Source: Acidimicrobiales bacterium
GTDB taxonomy: Bacteria > Actinomycetota > Acidimicrobiia > Acidimicrobiales > DATDAH01
DNA: 64,000 nt
Assembly (NCBI GenBank): GCA_016794585.1
Contig: JAEUJM010000017.1
Span: forward strand, 115,938 to 179,937
Direction of reading: 5' to 3'
This document shows, piece by piece, positions 27,486 through 36,049 of the stretch. Within the stretch, counting starts at the first letter, position 1. Every line of letters starts with the position of its first letter. Under the pieces are notes generated by a model. It searched no databases and was not told the DNA's origin. It saw nothing but the letters and a program-made list of their open reading frames with translations. The position numbers and the translations under genes were made by a program.

Positions 27486-27591
27486 GCCACGGCGTTGCTG
27501 CCCGCCCCGTCGCTGCGCACTCCGGACCAGCGTCGACCCTCCCCCTCGCGGCCGTGAGGCTACTGCAGCAGGCGACCGGCGGTGAGTGCCC

Positions 27592-28323
27592 TCAGGTGCG
27601 CCGATGCACCTTGGTGGCGCCGGCCTGGTCGCGGGCCAGCACCACGATCTGGTCGATGTTCACGTGGCTGGGCCGGGTGGCCGCCCACGCCACGCAGTCG
27701 GCGACGTCCTCCGCGGTGAGTGGGGTCATGCCGTCGTAGACGGCGTCGGCCTTGGCCTGGTCCCCGCCGAAGCGCACCAGGCTGAACTCGGTCTCGACCA
27801 TCCCGGGATCGATCTCGGTCACCCGCACGGGCTGACCGAGGAGCTCCTGGCGCAGGACGGCCATGACCGCCCGCACCCCGAACTTGGCCGCGTTGTAGCC
27901 GCCCCCACCCGGGTAGGGCTCGTGGGCGGCGATGGAGCCGATGGTGACGACGTGGCCGTCGCCGCTGTCCACCAGCTTGGGCAGCAGGGCCTTCGTCATG
28001 CGCAGCACGCCCAGGACGTTCGAGTCGTACATGGCCTGCCAGTCCGCCTCGTCGGCCTGGGCGATCGGGTCCCGGCCCAACGCGCCGCCGGCGTTGTTGA
28101 CGAGGAGGGCGCACTCGGGGACCTGGGCGCAGAACGCCTCCACCGACGCGGGGTCGGTGACGTCGAGGGCGAGGGCCGTGGCGCCGAGGGGCTCGGCCAC
28201 GGCCTGGAGCCGATCGAGGCGCCGGGCCCCGAGCACCACGTCGAATCCGTCGGCGGCGAGGCGGGCGGCGGTGGCGGCGCCGATGCCCGAGCTCGCGCCG
28301 GTGACGACCGCGGTCGGGCTCAT
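27592..28323 (-). CDS. Short-chain dehydrogenase/reductase (YdfG-like)
   Basis: 243 residues, classical SDR. Cofactor loop TGASSGIG at about 8-15, NNAGG near 86, catalytic Ser in TIGSIAAHEP near 136 and Tyr-Lys in YNAAKFG near 149-153. DPGMVETEF matches the YdfG-type clade, often 3-hydroxy acid or serine dehydrogenases; the true substrate is not known. Its ATG overlaps the stop of the DedA-like gene as ATGA. Confidence 0.88.
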   Translation of the reverse strand: MSPTAVVTGASSGIGAATAARLAADGFDVVLGARRLDRLQAVAEPLGATALALDVTDPASVEAFCAQVPECALLVNNAGGALGRDPIAQADEADWQAMYDSNVLGVLRMTKALLPKLVDSGDGHVVTIGSIAAHEPYPGGGGYNAAKFGVRAVMAVLRQELLGQPVRVTEIDPGMVETEFSLVRFGGDQAKADAVYDGMTPLTAEDVADCVAWAATRPSHVNIDQIVVLARDQAGATKVHRRT

Positions 28324-29195
28324 GGCTGGGGACGCTCCTCACCGGTCGTGCCCGGTGTGCCGGCCCCGTCCTGGGGAGTGGCGTCCGACGCGGTGGCGTC
28401 TGTTGGGTGTGTGGCGTCCGTGGCGTCCGTGGCGTCGGCCTCATCGCCGGCGTGGGCGGCAGCCTCGGCGGCTTCCCACGCCTCGAGCTCGAGCTCGACC
28501 TCGTGCTCGTGGATGATCTCCTCCTCGACCTCCTCGAGCTCGTCCTCGAGACGCATGAGGGCTTCGAGCTCGCTCTCGCCCTCACCGCGGCTCTCGCTCC
28601 AGATGAGGAAGCCCGTGATGACGATGGTGAGCCCCGTGAGAGGGAGGCGGTACTCCTTGATGAAGTCGAGGAGCACGTCGAGGGGCGACGAGAAGATGTC
28701 GCCGACCCAGCGGATGAGGATGAGGCGCCCGATGGTGCCGGTGATGTTGAGGGCCAGGAAGACGGGCGGCGACATGCCCGAGGCGCCGGCGAAGAGGCAG
28801 ATCGGGTTGTTCGGCGCGAGCAGGACGAGGGGGTACGAAGCCTTCTCGAAGAAGCGCTCGACGGAGCGCAGGATCCCGCCGAAGGTGCGGGACCGGCGCT
28901 CGGCCCAGCGCACGGCGGCATCACCGTAGAAGTACCCGATCAGGTAGAAGAGCGGGTCGGCCAGCAGGAGCCGGACGGTGCCGACCAGGTAGTACGACCA
29001 GGCGTCGAGCTCGTTGGTGACCAGGACCAGGTTGCGGTTGCGGGCGTTCAGCGAGATGAGCCAGAGGGGGTGCTTGTCGACCAGCGTCGGTGCGAGCGCG
29101 TCGCCGACGTAGGACGCGATGACGAGCACCGCGAGCGGCCCCACGAGGAGCCAGAACGTGAGCCGGCTCGGCTTGGATCGGGCGGGGGCGTCCAC
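28320..29195 (-). CDS. DedA/VTT-domain-like membrane protein with acidic C-terminal tail
   Basis: 291 residues. About five hydrophobic segments between residues 12 and 205, with the VTT-like stretch DPLFYLIGYFYGDAAVRWAE and the loop LLAPNNPICLFAGASGM. After residue 210 comes a highly charged Glu-rich predicted coiled coil (LEALMRLEDELEEVEEEI) and then a Thr/Asp/Ala-rich tail ending PQP. DedA proteins are linked to lipid transport; that the tail binds a partner is a guess. Start GTG at 29195. It overlaps the SDR gene by four bases. Confidence 0.7.
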   Translation of the reverse strand: MDAPARSKPSRLTFWLLVGPLAVLVIASYVGDALAPTLVDKHPLWLISLNARNRNLVLVTNELDAWSYYLVGTVRLLLADPLFYLIGYFYGDAAVRWAERRSRTFGGILRSVERFFEKASYPLVLLAPNNPICLFAGASGMSPPVFLALNITGTIGRLILIRWVGDIFSSPLDVLLDFIKEYRLPLTGLTIVITGFLIWSESRGEGESELEALMRLEDELEEVEEEIIHEHEVELELEAWEAAEAAAHAGDEADATDATDATHPTDATASDATPQDGAGTPGTTGEERPQP

Positions 29196-29282
29196 CCGCA
29201 GATCATCGCACCCCGCGGCGCCCGGTCCGGAGTCCTACGCTTCCGGGCGCTCATCCCGTGCAGCGCCGAGGAGGACCCGATC

Positions 29283-30914
29283 GTGCAAGGCCTGATGCAG
29301 GACACCCCGCTCACGTTGCCCCACTTCTTCCATCGGGCCGAGCGTCTGTTCCCCGACAAGGAGATCGTCACCGCCACGGCCGTGGGGCGCGAGCGCCGCA
29401 CGTATGGCGAGTGGGCCGAGCGCACCCGCCGGCTGGGCGGCGTGTTCGACGACCTGGGCCTCTCCGAGGACGCCCGCGTCGGCACCTTCGGGTGGAACAC
29501 CGCGCGCCACCTCGAGCTCTACTTCGCGGCGCCGTGCACGGGACGGGTGCTGCACACGTTGAACATCCGCCTCTTCCCCGAGCAGGTCACCTACATCGTC
29601 AACCACGCCGAGGACGAGGTCATCTTCGTCGACCGGTCCCTGGTGGGGCTGCTCTGGCCGTTGCTGGACACGTTCGAGACCGTTCGCCACGTCGTCGTCA
29701 TGGACGACGGGAAGGGGGACGTCCCCAGCCCGGACGGGGGCCGGGCCGTGCACGACTACGAGGACCTCCTCGGGGCCGCCGAGCCGGTCTCGTTCGACGT
29801 GCGGGACGAGAACCGGGCGGCATCGATGTGCTACACGAGCGGCACCACGGGCAACCCCAAGGGGGTCGTCTACTCCCACCGCTCCACCTGGCTGCACACG
29901 GTCGGGGTGATGACCGCCGACAGCCTGGGCGTGAGCGAGCGCGACGTGATCCTTCCCGTCGTGCCGATGTTCCACGCCAACGCCTGGGGGCTGGCGCACG
30001 CGTCCGTGGCCGCCGGCGCCGGCCTGGTCATGCCCGGTCCCGACCTCTCGCCGCCGGCCATCGCCGACCTCATCGAGAGCGAGAAGGTCACGGTCGCGGC
30101 GGGGGTCCCCACCATCTGGATGGGGGTGCTCCCCGAGCTTGCCGGGCGCGACCTGTCCGCGCTCCGGGCCATCCCCTGCGGCGGCTCGGCCGTGCCTCGG
30201 TCGCTGTCCGAGGGCTACCGCGAGGCGACGGGTCTTCCCATCCTCCAGGCCTGGGGGATGACCGAGACCAGCCCCGTCGCGTCGATCGGCAAGATCAAGA
30301 GCACGCTGGCCGACCAGGACGAGGACACGCTCGCCGACCTGCGCTCGACCCAGGGCCTGGTGTCGATCGGCGTGGACTTCCGCATCGTCACGCAGGAGAC
30401 GACCGATGAGGTGCCGTGGGACGGGGAGTCCCGGGGCGAGCTCCAGGTGTCGGGCCCGTGGATCGCGGCCACGTACTACAACGACGACCGGGCGGGGGAG
30501 TCCTTCACCGACGACGGCTGGCTGCGCACCGGCGACGTCGCGACCGTCGACGCCCAGGGCTACATCCGCCTCGTGGACCGCACGAAGGACGTGGTGAAGT
30601 CCGGCGGCGAGTGGATCAGCTCCGTGGAGCTCGAGAACGAGATCATGGGGCACCACAAGGTCGCCGAGGCCGCCGTCATCGGGGTCAACCACCCGAAGTG
30701 GGGCGAGCGCCCGCTGGCCTGCGTGGTCGTTGCCCCGGGGGAGACCCTCACCAAGGAGGAGGTGCTCGGCTACCTCGACGGGCGCATCGCCAAGTGGTGG
30801 ACCCCTGACGACGTGGTCTTCATCGACGAGGTCCCCAAGACGTCGGTGGGCAAGTTCTCGAAGAAGGACCTGCGCACCCGCTTCGCCGACCACGTCCTCC
30901 CGGGCGGGGAGTAG
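29283..30914 (+). CDS. Medium/long-chain acyl-CoA synthetase (AlkK-like)
   Basis: 543 residues, ANL adenylating enzyme that activates a fatty acid to acyl-CoA via acyl-AMP. The N-terminus [20 protein letters not shown] is typical of AlkK-like synthetases. P-loop [19 protein letters not shown] near 180-198, A5 region [12 protein letters not shown] near 322, A7 [21 protein letters not shown] near 415, A8 [16 protein letters not shown], and A10 Lys in [10 protein letters not shown] near 522. GTG at 29283 follows GAGGAGGA at 29268-29275. The stop overlaps the methyltransferase start by one base. Confidence 0.92.
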   Translation: MQGLMQDTPLTLPHFFHRAERLFPDKEIVTATAVGRERRTYGEWAERTRRLGGVFDDLGLSEDARVGTFGWNTARHLELYFAAPCTGRVLHTLNIRLFPEQVTYIVNHAEDEVIFVDRSLVGLLWPLLDTFETVRHVVVMDDGKGDVPSPDGGRAVHDYEDLLGAAEPVSFDVRDENRAASMCYTSGTTGNPKGVVYSHRSTWLHTVGVMTADSLGVSERDVILPVVPMFHANAWGLAHASVAAGAGLVMPGPDLSPPAIADLIESEKVTVAAGVPTIWMGVLPELAGRDLSALRAIPCGGSAVPRSLSEGYREATGLPILQAWGMTETSPVASIGKIKSTLADQDEDTLADLRSTQGLVSIGVDFRIVTQETTDEVPWDGESRGELQVSGPWIAATYYNDDRAGESFTDDGWLRTGDVATVDAQGYIRLVDRTKDVVKSGGEWISSVELENEIMGHHKVAEAAVIGVNHPKWGERPLACVVVAPGETLTKEEVLGYLDGRIAKWWTPDDVVFIDEVPKTSVGKFSKKDLRTRFADHVLPGGE

Positions 30915-31807
30915 TGGTCGCAGGGGAACCGTCGACGGGAGCGGCCAGGGAGCGCGACGTGTGCGCCGTGTGCGGCGCCACGGGGTCGGGCCCGGGCCTG
31001 CAGAAGGAGGGCTACGAGTACGTCGCCTGTGAGGGCTGCGGTGCGCTGCGCCTCGACCCGCTGCCCGCGCCCGATATCGCCGCGGCGCTGTACGACGAGA
31101 GCTACTTCACCGAGTCGACCAGCGGCGGCTACCACGACTACCTGGCGGACGAGGCCATCCACCGGCGCAACGCCCGACGCCACCTGGACCGCCTCGTGTC
31201 GCTGGGGGCCCGGCCACCCGGCCGACTCCTCGAGATCGGCGCCGCCGCGGGCTTCCTCCTCGACGAGGCCCGCACCCGGGGGTGGGACCCGGTGGGCGTG
31301 GAGGTCGCGCCCATCGCCGACCACGCCCGTGAGGAGCTCGGGCTCGCCGTCCATCGCCGTGTGACCGAACTGCCGGCCCCGACCGGCCCTGCGGAGGGGT
31401 TCGACGCCTCGGTGATGAACCAGGTGCTCGAGCACCTTCCCGAGCCCGACGCCGCGCTCGCGGAGGTCGCCGCCCGGTTGGCTCCGGGGGCCGTGCTCAC
31501 CATCGAGACCTGGAACCGCGACGCGCAGGTGGCCCGGCGGCTCGGTGCCGGCTGGCAGCAGGTGACCCCTCCCTCGGTGCTCTGGCTCTTCTCCGCCGAG
31601 GACCTCCGCCGTCTCCTCGCCGCGGCCGGCTTCACCGACGTCACCGTGGCCCGCGCCACGAAGTGGGTCTCGGTGGCGACCGTGCTCGGGCAGTCCGCCG
31701 ACGACACCGGGCCCTTGCGCCGACTGGCCGACAGCCGCGTCGGAGCGATCGGCCTCCCGTACCACCTCGGCGACCTCGTGGTGGTCACGGCCCGCCGGAC
31801 GCGATGA
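30914..31807 (+). CDS. Class I SAM-dependent methyltransferase with N-terminal zinc ribbon
   Basis: 297 residues. N-terminal four-Cys knuckle (CAVCG near 16, CEGCG near 38), then a Rossmann methyltransferase domain with [15 protein letters not shown] near 102 and motif IV-like [18 protein letters not shown] near 160. Such zinc-ribbon methyltransferases often act on sugars or small metabolites; substrate unknown. GTG start at 30914 overlaps the stop of the acyl-CoA synthetase gene (TAGTG), so the two are probably coupled. Confidence 0.82.
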   Translation: MVAGEPSTGAARERDVCAVCGATGSGPGLQKEGYEYVACEGCGALRLDPLPAPDIAAALYDESYFTESTSGGYHDYLADEAIHRRNARRHLDRLVSLGARPPGRLLEIGAAAGFLLDEARTRGWDPVGVEVAPIADHAREELGLAVHRRVTELPAPTGPAEGFDASVMNQVLEHLPEPDAALAEVAARLAPGAVLTIETWNRDAQVARRLGAGWQQVTPPSVLWLFSAEDLRRLLAAAGFTDVTVARATKWVSVATVLGQSADDTGPLRRLADSRVGAIGLPYHLGDLVVVTARRTR

Positions 31808-31860
31808 CCCCCGCGGGGCCGTGCCTCGCCCCGCGCTGGGGGAGCGGCCCGGCGTCGTCG

Positions 31861-31866
31861 TAGCCT
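31861..31866 (+). promoter_or_regulatory. -10 element (TAGCCT), probable leaderless SURF1 promoter
   Basis: TAGCCT, seven bases, then GTG at 31874; no ribosome binding site. Confidence 0.55.
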
Positions 31867-31873
31867 CGACGTC

Positions 31874-32734
31874 GTGTACGGGTTCCTGCTGAAGCCCCGG
31901 TGGATCGTCTCGCACGTCCTCGTGGCGGTGCTGGTCGTGGTGCTCGTGACCCTCGGCCTCTGGCAGTTGCACCGCCTCGATCAGAAGCGGGACTTCAACG
32001 CCCTCGTGCGGGCCCGCACCGAAGCGCCGGCCGCGCCGGTCGACGAGGTGCTCCCGGCGGACGCCACCTTCGCCGACGCCGAGGACGTGGTCTTCCGGGA
32101 GGTCACCGCAGCGGGCACCTACGCCGCCGACGAGCAGGTGGTGGTGCGCTCGCGCAGCTTCGAGGGCAAGTCCGGCGCGTGGCTGTTGACGCCGCTGCGC
32201 CTGGACGACGGCACCGCGGTCCTCGTGAACCGCGGCTGGGTGCCGGTCCAGGCCGGCATCGAGCTCGAGCCCGAGTGGGCCCCGCCCTCTGGGCGCGTGA
32301 GCGTCGAGGGCCTGTTGGTGGCCACCCAGACGCGCGGCCGCTTCGGCGCCATCGATCCCGAGGGCGAGCGCCTCGAGACGGTGGCCCGGGCCGACGTCGC
32401 CCGCCTCCAGGAGCAGGTGGACGAGGACCTCGTCCCGGCCGTGCTCCAACTGGCCGACCAGGAGCCGGGGCAACCCGGGGACTTCCCGGTGGCCATCGGG
32501 GCGCCGGTGCTGTCCGAGGGCCCGCACCTGAACTACGCGGGGCAGTGGTTCATCTTCGCCACCATCGCCGCCGTGGGCTATCCCCTCATGCTGCGCCGCA
32601 TCGCCCACAACCGGGCCAAGGAGGCGGCGGCGGAGGCCGCTGCAGCCGGGCCCGACGAGGGCACGGATGCGTCGAGGGCCTCCGGGGACGTCCCGAACGA
32701 AGGGGTGGACGAGCCCGTCGACGCCCCGGCGTGA
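31874..32734 (+). CDS. SURF1-family cytochrome oxidase biogenesis protein
   Basis: 286 residues. One membrane helix at the N-terminus (about 12-33) with LGLWQLHRLDQKRDFN, the family motif; another near 228-250 (WFIFATIAAVGYPLML). Between them is the extracytoplasmic domain with EVTAAGTYAADEQVVVRSR and VLVNRGWVPV, characteristic of SURF1. SURF1 helps cofactor insertion into aa3-type oxidase. The C-terminal 35 residues are Ala/Glu/Asp-rich. No oxidase genes are nearby. Confidence 0.88.
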   Translation: MYGFLLKPRWIVSHVLVAVLVVVLVTLGLWQLHRLDQKRDFNALVRARTEAPAAPVDEVLPADATFADAEDVVFREVTAAGTYAADEQVVVRSRSFEGKSGAWLLTPLRLDDGTAVLVNRGWVPVQAGIELEPEWAPPSGRVSVEGLLVATQTRGRFGAIDPEGERLETVARADVARLQEQVDEDLVPAVLQLADQEPGQPGDFPVAIGAPVLSEGPHLNYAGQWFIFATIAAVGYPLMLRRIAHNRAKEAAAEAAAAGPDEGTDASRASGDVPNEGVDEPVDAPA

Positions 32735-32747
32735 CGGTCGCCCCGCC

Positions 32748-33347
32748 ATGACCGTCGACCGAGCGGAGGCCCGCGAGCGTGTGCTCGCGGCCGCCATCGA
32801 CGTAGTGGCGGGCACGGGCCTGCGCGGACTGCGCATGGAGGAGGTGGCGAAGGCGGCCGGTGTCTCCCGCGCCACGCTCTACCGGTACTTCCCCGGCGGC
32901 AAGGACCAGCTCGTCAACGAGGCCATCACGTGGGAGGTGGGCCGCTTCTTCCGGGAGCTCGCGGTGGAGGTGGCCGACGCGCCGGACCTGCGCAGCCGCC
33001 TCGAGCGGGGGCTGATGTTCGCCAACCGGTCCATGGCCGGCCACGCCGCGCTGGCCACGGTCCTCGAGGCCGACCGCGAGCAGTTCCTGCCCCGGCTCCA
33101 CGAGACGTCGCCCCTCGTGGTCGCGGTCGTGCGGGACTACCTGGCGCCGGCGGTGGCCGCCGAGCGGCTCCGCCCCGGCCTGGACGTGGACGAGGCGGCG
33201 GAGTACCTGGCCCGCATGGTCCTCTCGTTCATCCCGAGCCCGGGCCGATGGGACCTCGACGACCCGGACGAGGTGGCGCGCCTCGTCGACCAGCAGTTCC
33301 TCGCCGGGATCGTCGAACCGGGATCCCGGGGAGTCGCTCCGGGCTGA
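32748..33347 (+). CDS. TetR-family transcriptional regulator
   Basis: 199 residues. N-terminal helix-turn-helix domain with LRGLRMEEVAKAAGVSRATLYRYFPGG split around residues 24-50, followed by a helical ligand domain. ATG at 32748, 13 bases after SURF1. Its TGA stop (33345-33347) lies within the first unit of the GCTGAGAC repeat array, so regulation of the following operon begins exactly at the end of this gene. Whether this protein or the next TetR binds the array is not known. Confidence 0.88.
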   Translation: MTVDRAEARERVLAAAIDVVAGTGLRGLRMEEVAKAAGVSRATLYRYFPGGKDQLVNEAITWEVGRFFRELAVEVADAPDLRSRLERGLMFANRSMAGHAALATVLEADREQFLPRLHETSPLVVAVVRDYLAPAVAAERLRPGLDVDEAAEYLARMVLSFIPSPGRWDLDDPDEVARLVDQQFLAGIVEPGSRGVAPG

Positions 33348-33383
33348 GACCTCGCTGAGACTTCGCTGAGACCACGCTGAGAC
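33343..33383 (+). repeat. Four 11-bp-phased direct repeats GCTGAGAC
   Basis: GCTGAGAC begins at 33343, 33354, 33365 and 33376, spacing exactly 11 bases, separated by variable triplets (CTC, TTC, CAC). The units are one helical turn apart, so a protein bound to them would occupy one face of DNA. They share CTGAGAC with the left arm of the palindrome at 33408. Confidence 0.85.
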
Positions 33384-33407
33384 ACATGTCACAGGGCTTG
33401 CCATTTC

Positions 33408-33438
33408 CCTGAGACAAAATCGTGCGTATTGTCTCAGG
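33408..33438. promoter_or_regulatory. 31-bp palindromic operator overlapping the promoter of the TetR-diiron operon
   Basis: CCTGAGACAA (33408-33417) and its exact reverse complement TTGTCTCAGG (33429-33438) flank 11 bases. The right arm overlaps the -10 element TATTGT (33427-33432) and ends two bases before the ATG of the second TetR gene. This is the layout of an autorepressor operator in which binding would block RNA polymerase. TetR operators are usually 15-31 bp palindromes. Confidence 0.75.
33427..33432 (+). promoter_or_regulatory. -10 element (TATTGT) of the TetR-diiron operon
   Basis: TATTGT lies eight bases before ATG 33441, again without a ribosome binding site. A weak -35 (TTTCCC, 33404-33409) at 17-base spacing is possible. 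Confidence 0.5.
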
Positions 33439-33440
33439 CG

Positions 33441-34121
33441 ATGAGTGCTGCCGTCGCGAGCGATGGGCGCACCCGGGGGGCGGTCGATCTCCGGGACCCC
33501 CGTGAGCGCATCCTCGATGCCACGTTGCGGGTGGTCGCCCGCGTCGGCGTCGCCGGCCTCACCCTCGACGACGTCGCCCGGGAGGCCGGGTGCGGGCGCG
33601 CCACGGTGTACCGCACCATCCCCGGCGGGCGCGACGACGTGTTGCAGCAGGCGGCGCTCGCCGAGCTCCACCGCTACCTGGTCGCCCTCGGCCATGCGCT
33701 CGACGCCGCCACCGACCTCGGCGAGCAGGTCACCGCCGCGGTGCACACGACCGCGGTCTTCGTCACGGGGAGCGCGCCGCTCCGCCACGTCCTGGCCAAC
33801 GAGCCGGGGGCCATCCTCGCCCACGTCGCGTTCGACAAGAGCTACGTGGTGTTCGGGCTGGCCCAGGAGGTGCTCGCCCCCCGCCTCGCCCAGCACCTCC
33901 CGGACGACCGGGCCGCCGAGGCCGCGGAGTGGCTGGCCCGACTCGGCCTGTCCTATCTCGCCGTGCCCAACCCCGCGGTCGACCTGACCGACCTCGCCGC
34001 GGCGCGCCACCTCGTCACCACCTTCGTCCTGCCCGGCCTCGTGGCCGGGCCCGGCCCCGATCGGGCCGTCGCACCACCTCTCCCGTCCACCCCGAGCACC
34101 GCCACCACCCCCAGGAGCTGA
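33441..34121 (+). CDS. TetR-family regulator of the diiron gene
   Basis: 226 residues. Helix-turn-helix with AGLTLDDVAREAGCGRATVYR around residues 34-54 (the recognition helix contains GCGRATVYRTIPGG), then a helical effector domain; Pro/Thr-rich end. ATG at 33441 is the start nearest the -10 element; a TTG 12 bases upstream is in frame. The diiron gene begins three bases after its stop, so the pair forms an operon. It is probably autoregulated through the palindrome; the ligand is unknown. Confidence 0.87.
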   Translation: MSAAVASDGRTRGAVDLRDPRERILDATLRVVARVGVAGLTLDDVAREAGCGRATVYRTIPGGRDDVLQQAALAELHRYLVALGHALDAATDLGEQVTAAVHTTAVFVTGSAPLRHVLANEPGAILAHVAFDKSYVVFGLAQEVLAPRLAQHLPDDRAAEAAEWLARLGLSYLAVPNPAVDLTDLAAARHLVTTFVLPGLVAGPGPDRAVAPPLPSTPSTATTPRS

Positions 34122-34124
34122 GCC

Positions 34125-35267
34125 TTGTCCACCACCGAAGCCACGTCCACCGAAGAGCTGATCGGGCGCGCCGACGTCAACGACCTCGAGGCCATCCTCG
34201 GCGTCACCAACACCGACGTGAACGAGCTCGTCCACCACGTGAAGGACAACGCCGACTGCATCTTCACCTGGGACTACGAGAAGGGCCGACGCCCGGCCCT
34301 CAACAAGCTCTACGAGAAGGCCAAGACCTCACAGTGGAACGGCGAGACCGACCTCCCCTGGGACACCGAGGTCGACCAGGAGGCCGTGGTGCTGGCCAAC
34401 GCCGAGGCCAACGCGCAGGGGATGTTCGCCGGTGCGGTCGACCTGACCGGCACGGTGTTCGAGAAGTGGGACGACAAGCAGTGGATCGAGCTCGGCATCG
34501 AGTCCCAGAACTGGATGCTCAGCCAGTTCATGCACGGTGAGCAGGGCGCCCTGGTCTGCACCGCCAAGATCGTCGAGACCGTCCCGTGGATCGACGCCAA
34601 GTACTACGCGTCCACCCAGGTGATGGACGAGGCCCGCCACGTCGAGGTCTTCGCCAAGTACCTCGACACGAAGCTCTCGGGGCACTATCCGATCAACGCC
34701 CACCTCAAGATGCTGCTCGACGACATCATCGAGGACAGCCGGTGGGACATGACCTACCTGGGCATGCAGATCATGGTCGAGGGCCTCGCCCTCGCCGCCT
34801 TCGGGTTCATCCACGCCATGACCCAGGAGCCGCTCCTCAAGCAGCTCCTGCGCTACGTGATGAGCGACGAGGCCCGCCACGTCGCCTTCGGCGTCCTCTC
34901 CCTGAAGGAGTACTACGAGGGCCTCGACATCGACGAGATCCGCGAGCGCCAGGAGTTCGCGTTCGAGGCCGCCGTGCGCATGCGGGACCGCCTGCTCCAA
35001 CAGGAGGTGTGGGAGCGCATGGGCATCGACTCGAAGGAGGCCGTGCAGGCCGTGATGCTCTCGCCCGAGCGCCAGGTCTTCCAGCAGATGCTCTTCTCCA
35101 AGATCGTCCCCAACTGCAAGAAGCTCGGCCTGCTCGACGCCGGCGACGGTTGGCTCCGCGAGAAGTTCGGTGAGATCGGCGTGATCCAGTTCGAGGACTG
35201 GACCGACACCGGCGACGAGTACGAGGCCTTCGCCCTGAGCGACGAAGAGCTCACCACGGCCTCCTGA
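34125..35267 (+). CDS. Ferritin-like diiron-carboxylate protein, function unassigned
   Basis: 380 residues, almost wholly helical. Two ExxH motifs in the same context, DEARHVEVF near residue 167 and DEARHVAFG near 247, plus the Glu-containing helices AEANAQGM near 92 and GEQGALVC near 139, give the ligand set of a ferritin-like diiron enzyme (as in AurF-type N-oxygenases, R2-like oxidases and stearoyl-ACP desaturases). No membrane segments or radical-site Tyr motif recognised. TTG start at 34125 preceded by AGGAG at 34113-34117. Substrate unknown; an oxygenase or desaturase role is inference. Confidence 0.78.
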   Translation: MSTTEATSTEELIGRADVNDLEAILGVTNTDVNELVHHVKDNADCIFTWDYEKGRRPALNKLYEKAKTSQWNGETDLPWDTEVDQEAVVLANAEANAQGMFAGAVDLTGTVFEKWDDKQWIELGIESQNWMLSQFMHGEQGALVCTAKIVETVPWIDAKYYASTQVMDEARHVEVFAKYLDTKLSGHYPINAHLKMLLDDIIEDSRWDMTYLGMQIMVEGLALAAFGFIHAMTQEPLLKQLLRYVMSDEARHVAFGVLSLKEYYEGLDIDEIRERQEFAFEAAVRMRDRLLQQEVWERMGIDSKEAVQAVMLSPERQVFQQMLFSKIVPNCKKLGLLDAGDGWLREKFGEIGVIQFEDWTDTGDEYEAFALSDEELTTAS

Positions 35268-35379
35268 GCACTTCACCGGACGGCGCCCGTCGCCGGACGG
35301 TGACGCACCGCCCGTGGACCCACCGGCCCCCGGGGTCGCGCCCGCCGGATCTGGACGCGACGCCGAGGCAGGCGGGGGG

Positions 35380-35385
35380 TACGAT
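35380..35385 (+). promoter_or_regulatory. -10 element (TACGAT), probable leaderless promoter
   Basis: TACGAT, seven bases, then ATG 35393. It drives the winged-helix gene and, by translational coupling, dapA. Confidence 0.55.
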
Positions 35386-35392
35386 CGCCCCG

Positions 35393-36049
35393 ATGTCCAC
35401 GACCGCCCCGCACCCTGCGCCGGGCGGGCCCCACCCCTCGTCCCCCGACACGCTGGTCCTCCACGGCCTGCGTCTGAAGGCCTTCCCGGACACCGACGTG
35501 CTCGCAGCGGCGGTGGGCCTCCCCGAGAGCGAGGCGGCGCCGGCGCTGCTCGCCTTCGCCGACGCCGGCCTGGTACGCCGCGTCGAGGGTCACATCACCG
35601 GTTGGTCCCTCACGGCCGACGGCCGGCGCGAGGGGGAGCGGCGGCTGGCCGAGGAGCTCGATGCCGCCGGCGCCCGCGAGGCCGTCCGGGGCGACTACGG
35701 GCGCTTCGTGGCCCTCAACCCCGAGCTGCTCGCGGTCTGCACGGACTGGCAGATGCGCGGTGACGACGTGAACGACCACGGCGACGTCGAGTACGACGAG
35801 GCGGTCGTGCACCGCCTCGTCGAGCTCCATGTGCGCGTCCGCCCCGTCCTCGCCGACCTGCGGAGTCACCTCGCCCGGTTCGCGGGCTACTCCCAGCGCC
35901 TGCGCGGGGCCCTCGAGCGGGTCACCGAGGGCGAGCGCGACTGGTTCACCAAGCCCACCATCGACTCGTACCACACGGTGTGGTTCGAGCTGCACGAGGA
36001 CCTGCTGGCCACCCTGGGCCTCGAGCGGTCCAAGGAGGCAACGCCATGA
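35393..36049 (+). CDS. Winged-helix-like hypothetical protein upstream of dapA
   Basis: 218 residues. Residues about 20-85 look like a winged helix (LVLHGLRLKAFPDTDVLAAAVGLPESEA, then DAGLVRRVEG and a hairpin, GWSLTADGRREGERRLAEEL). The second half has Trp/His-rich conserved-looking motifs, DWQMRG, ERDWFTKPTIDSYHTVWFELHEDLLATLGLER. I do not recognise a named family. The stop overlaps dapA as ATGA, so it is translated together with dapA. Possible roles: regulator or partner of lysine synthesis; unproven. Confidence 0.68.
   Translation: MSTTAPHPAPGGPHPSSPDTLVLHGLRLKAFPDTDVLAAAVGLPESEAAPALLAFADAGLVRRVEGHITGWSLTADGRREGERRLAEELDAAGAREAVRGDYGRFVALNPELLAVCTDWQMRGDDVNDHGDVEYDEAVVHRLVELHVRVRPVLADLRSHLARFAGYSQRLRGALERVTEGERDWFTKPTIDSYHTVWFELHEDLLATLGLERSKEATP

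Noticed and set aside
33343..33383. CRISPR-like array
   Set aside because: Repeat unit of eight bases with three-base gaps and only four copies, no cas genes; it fits operator half-sites.
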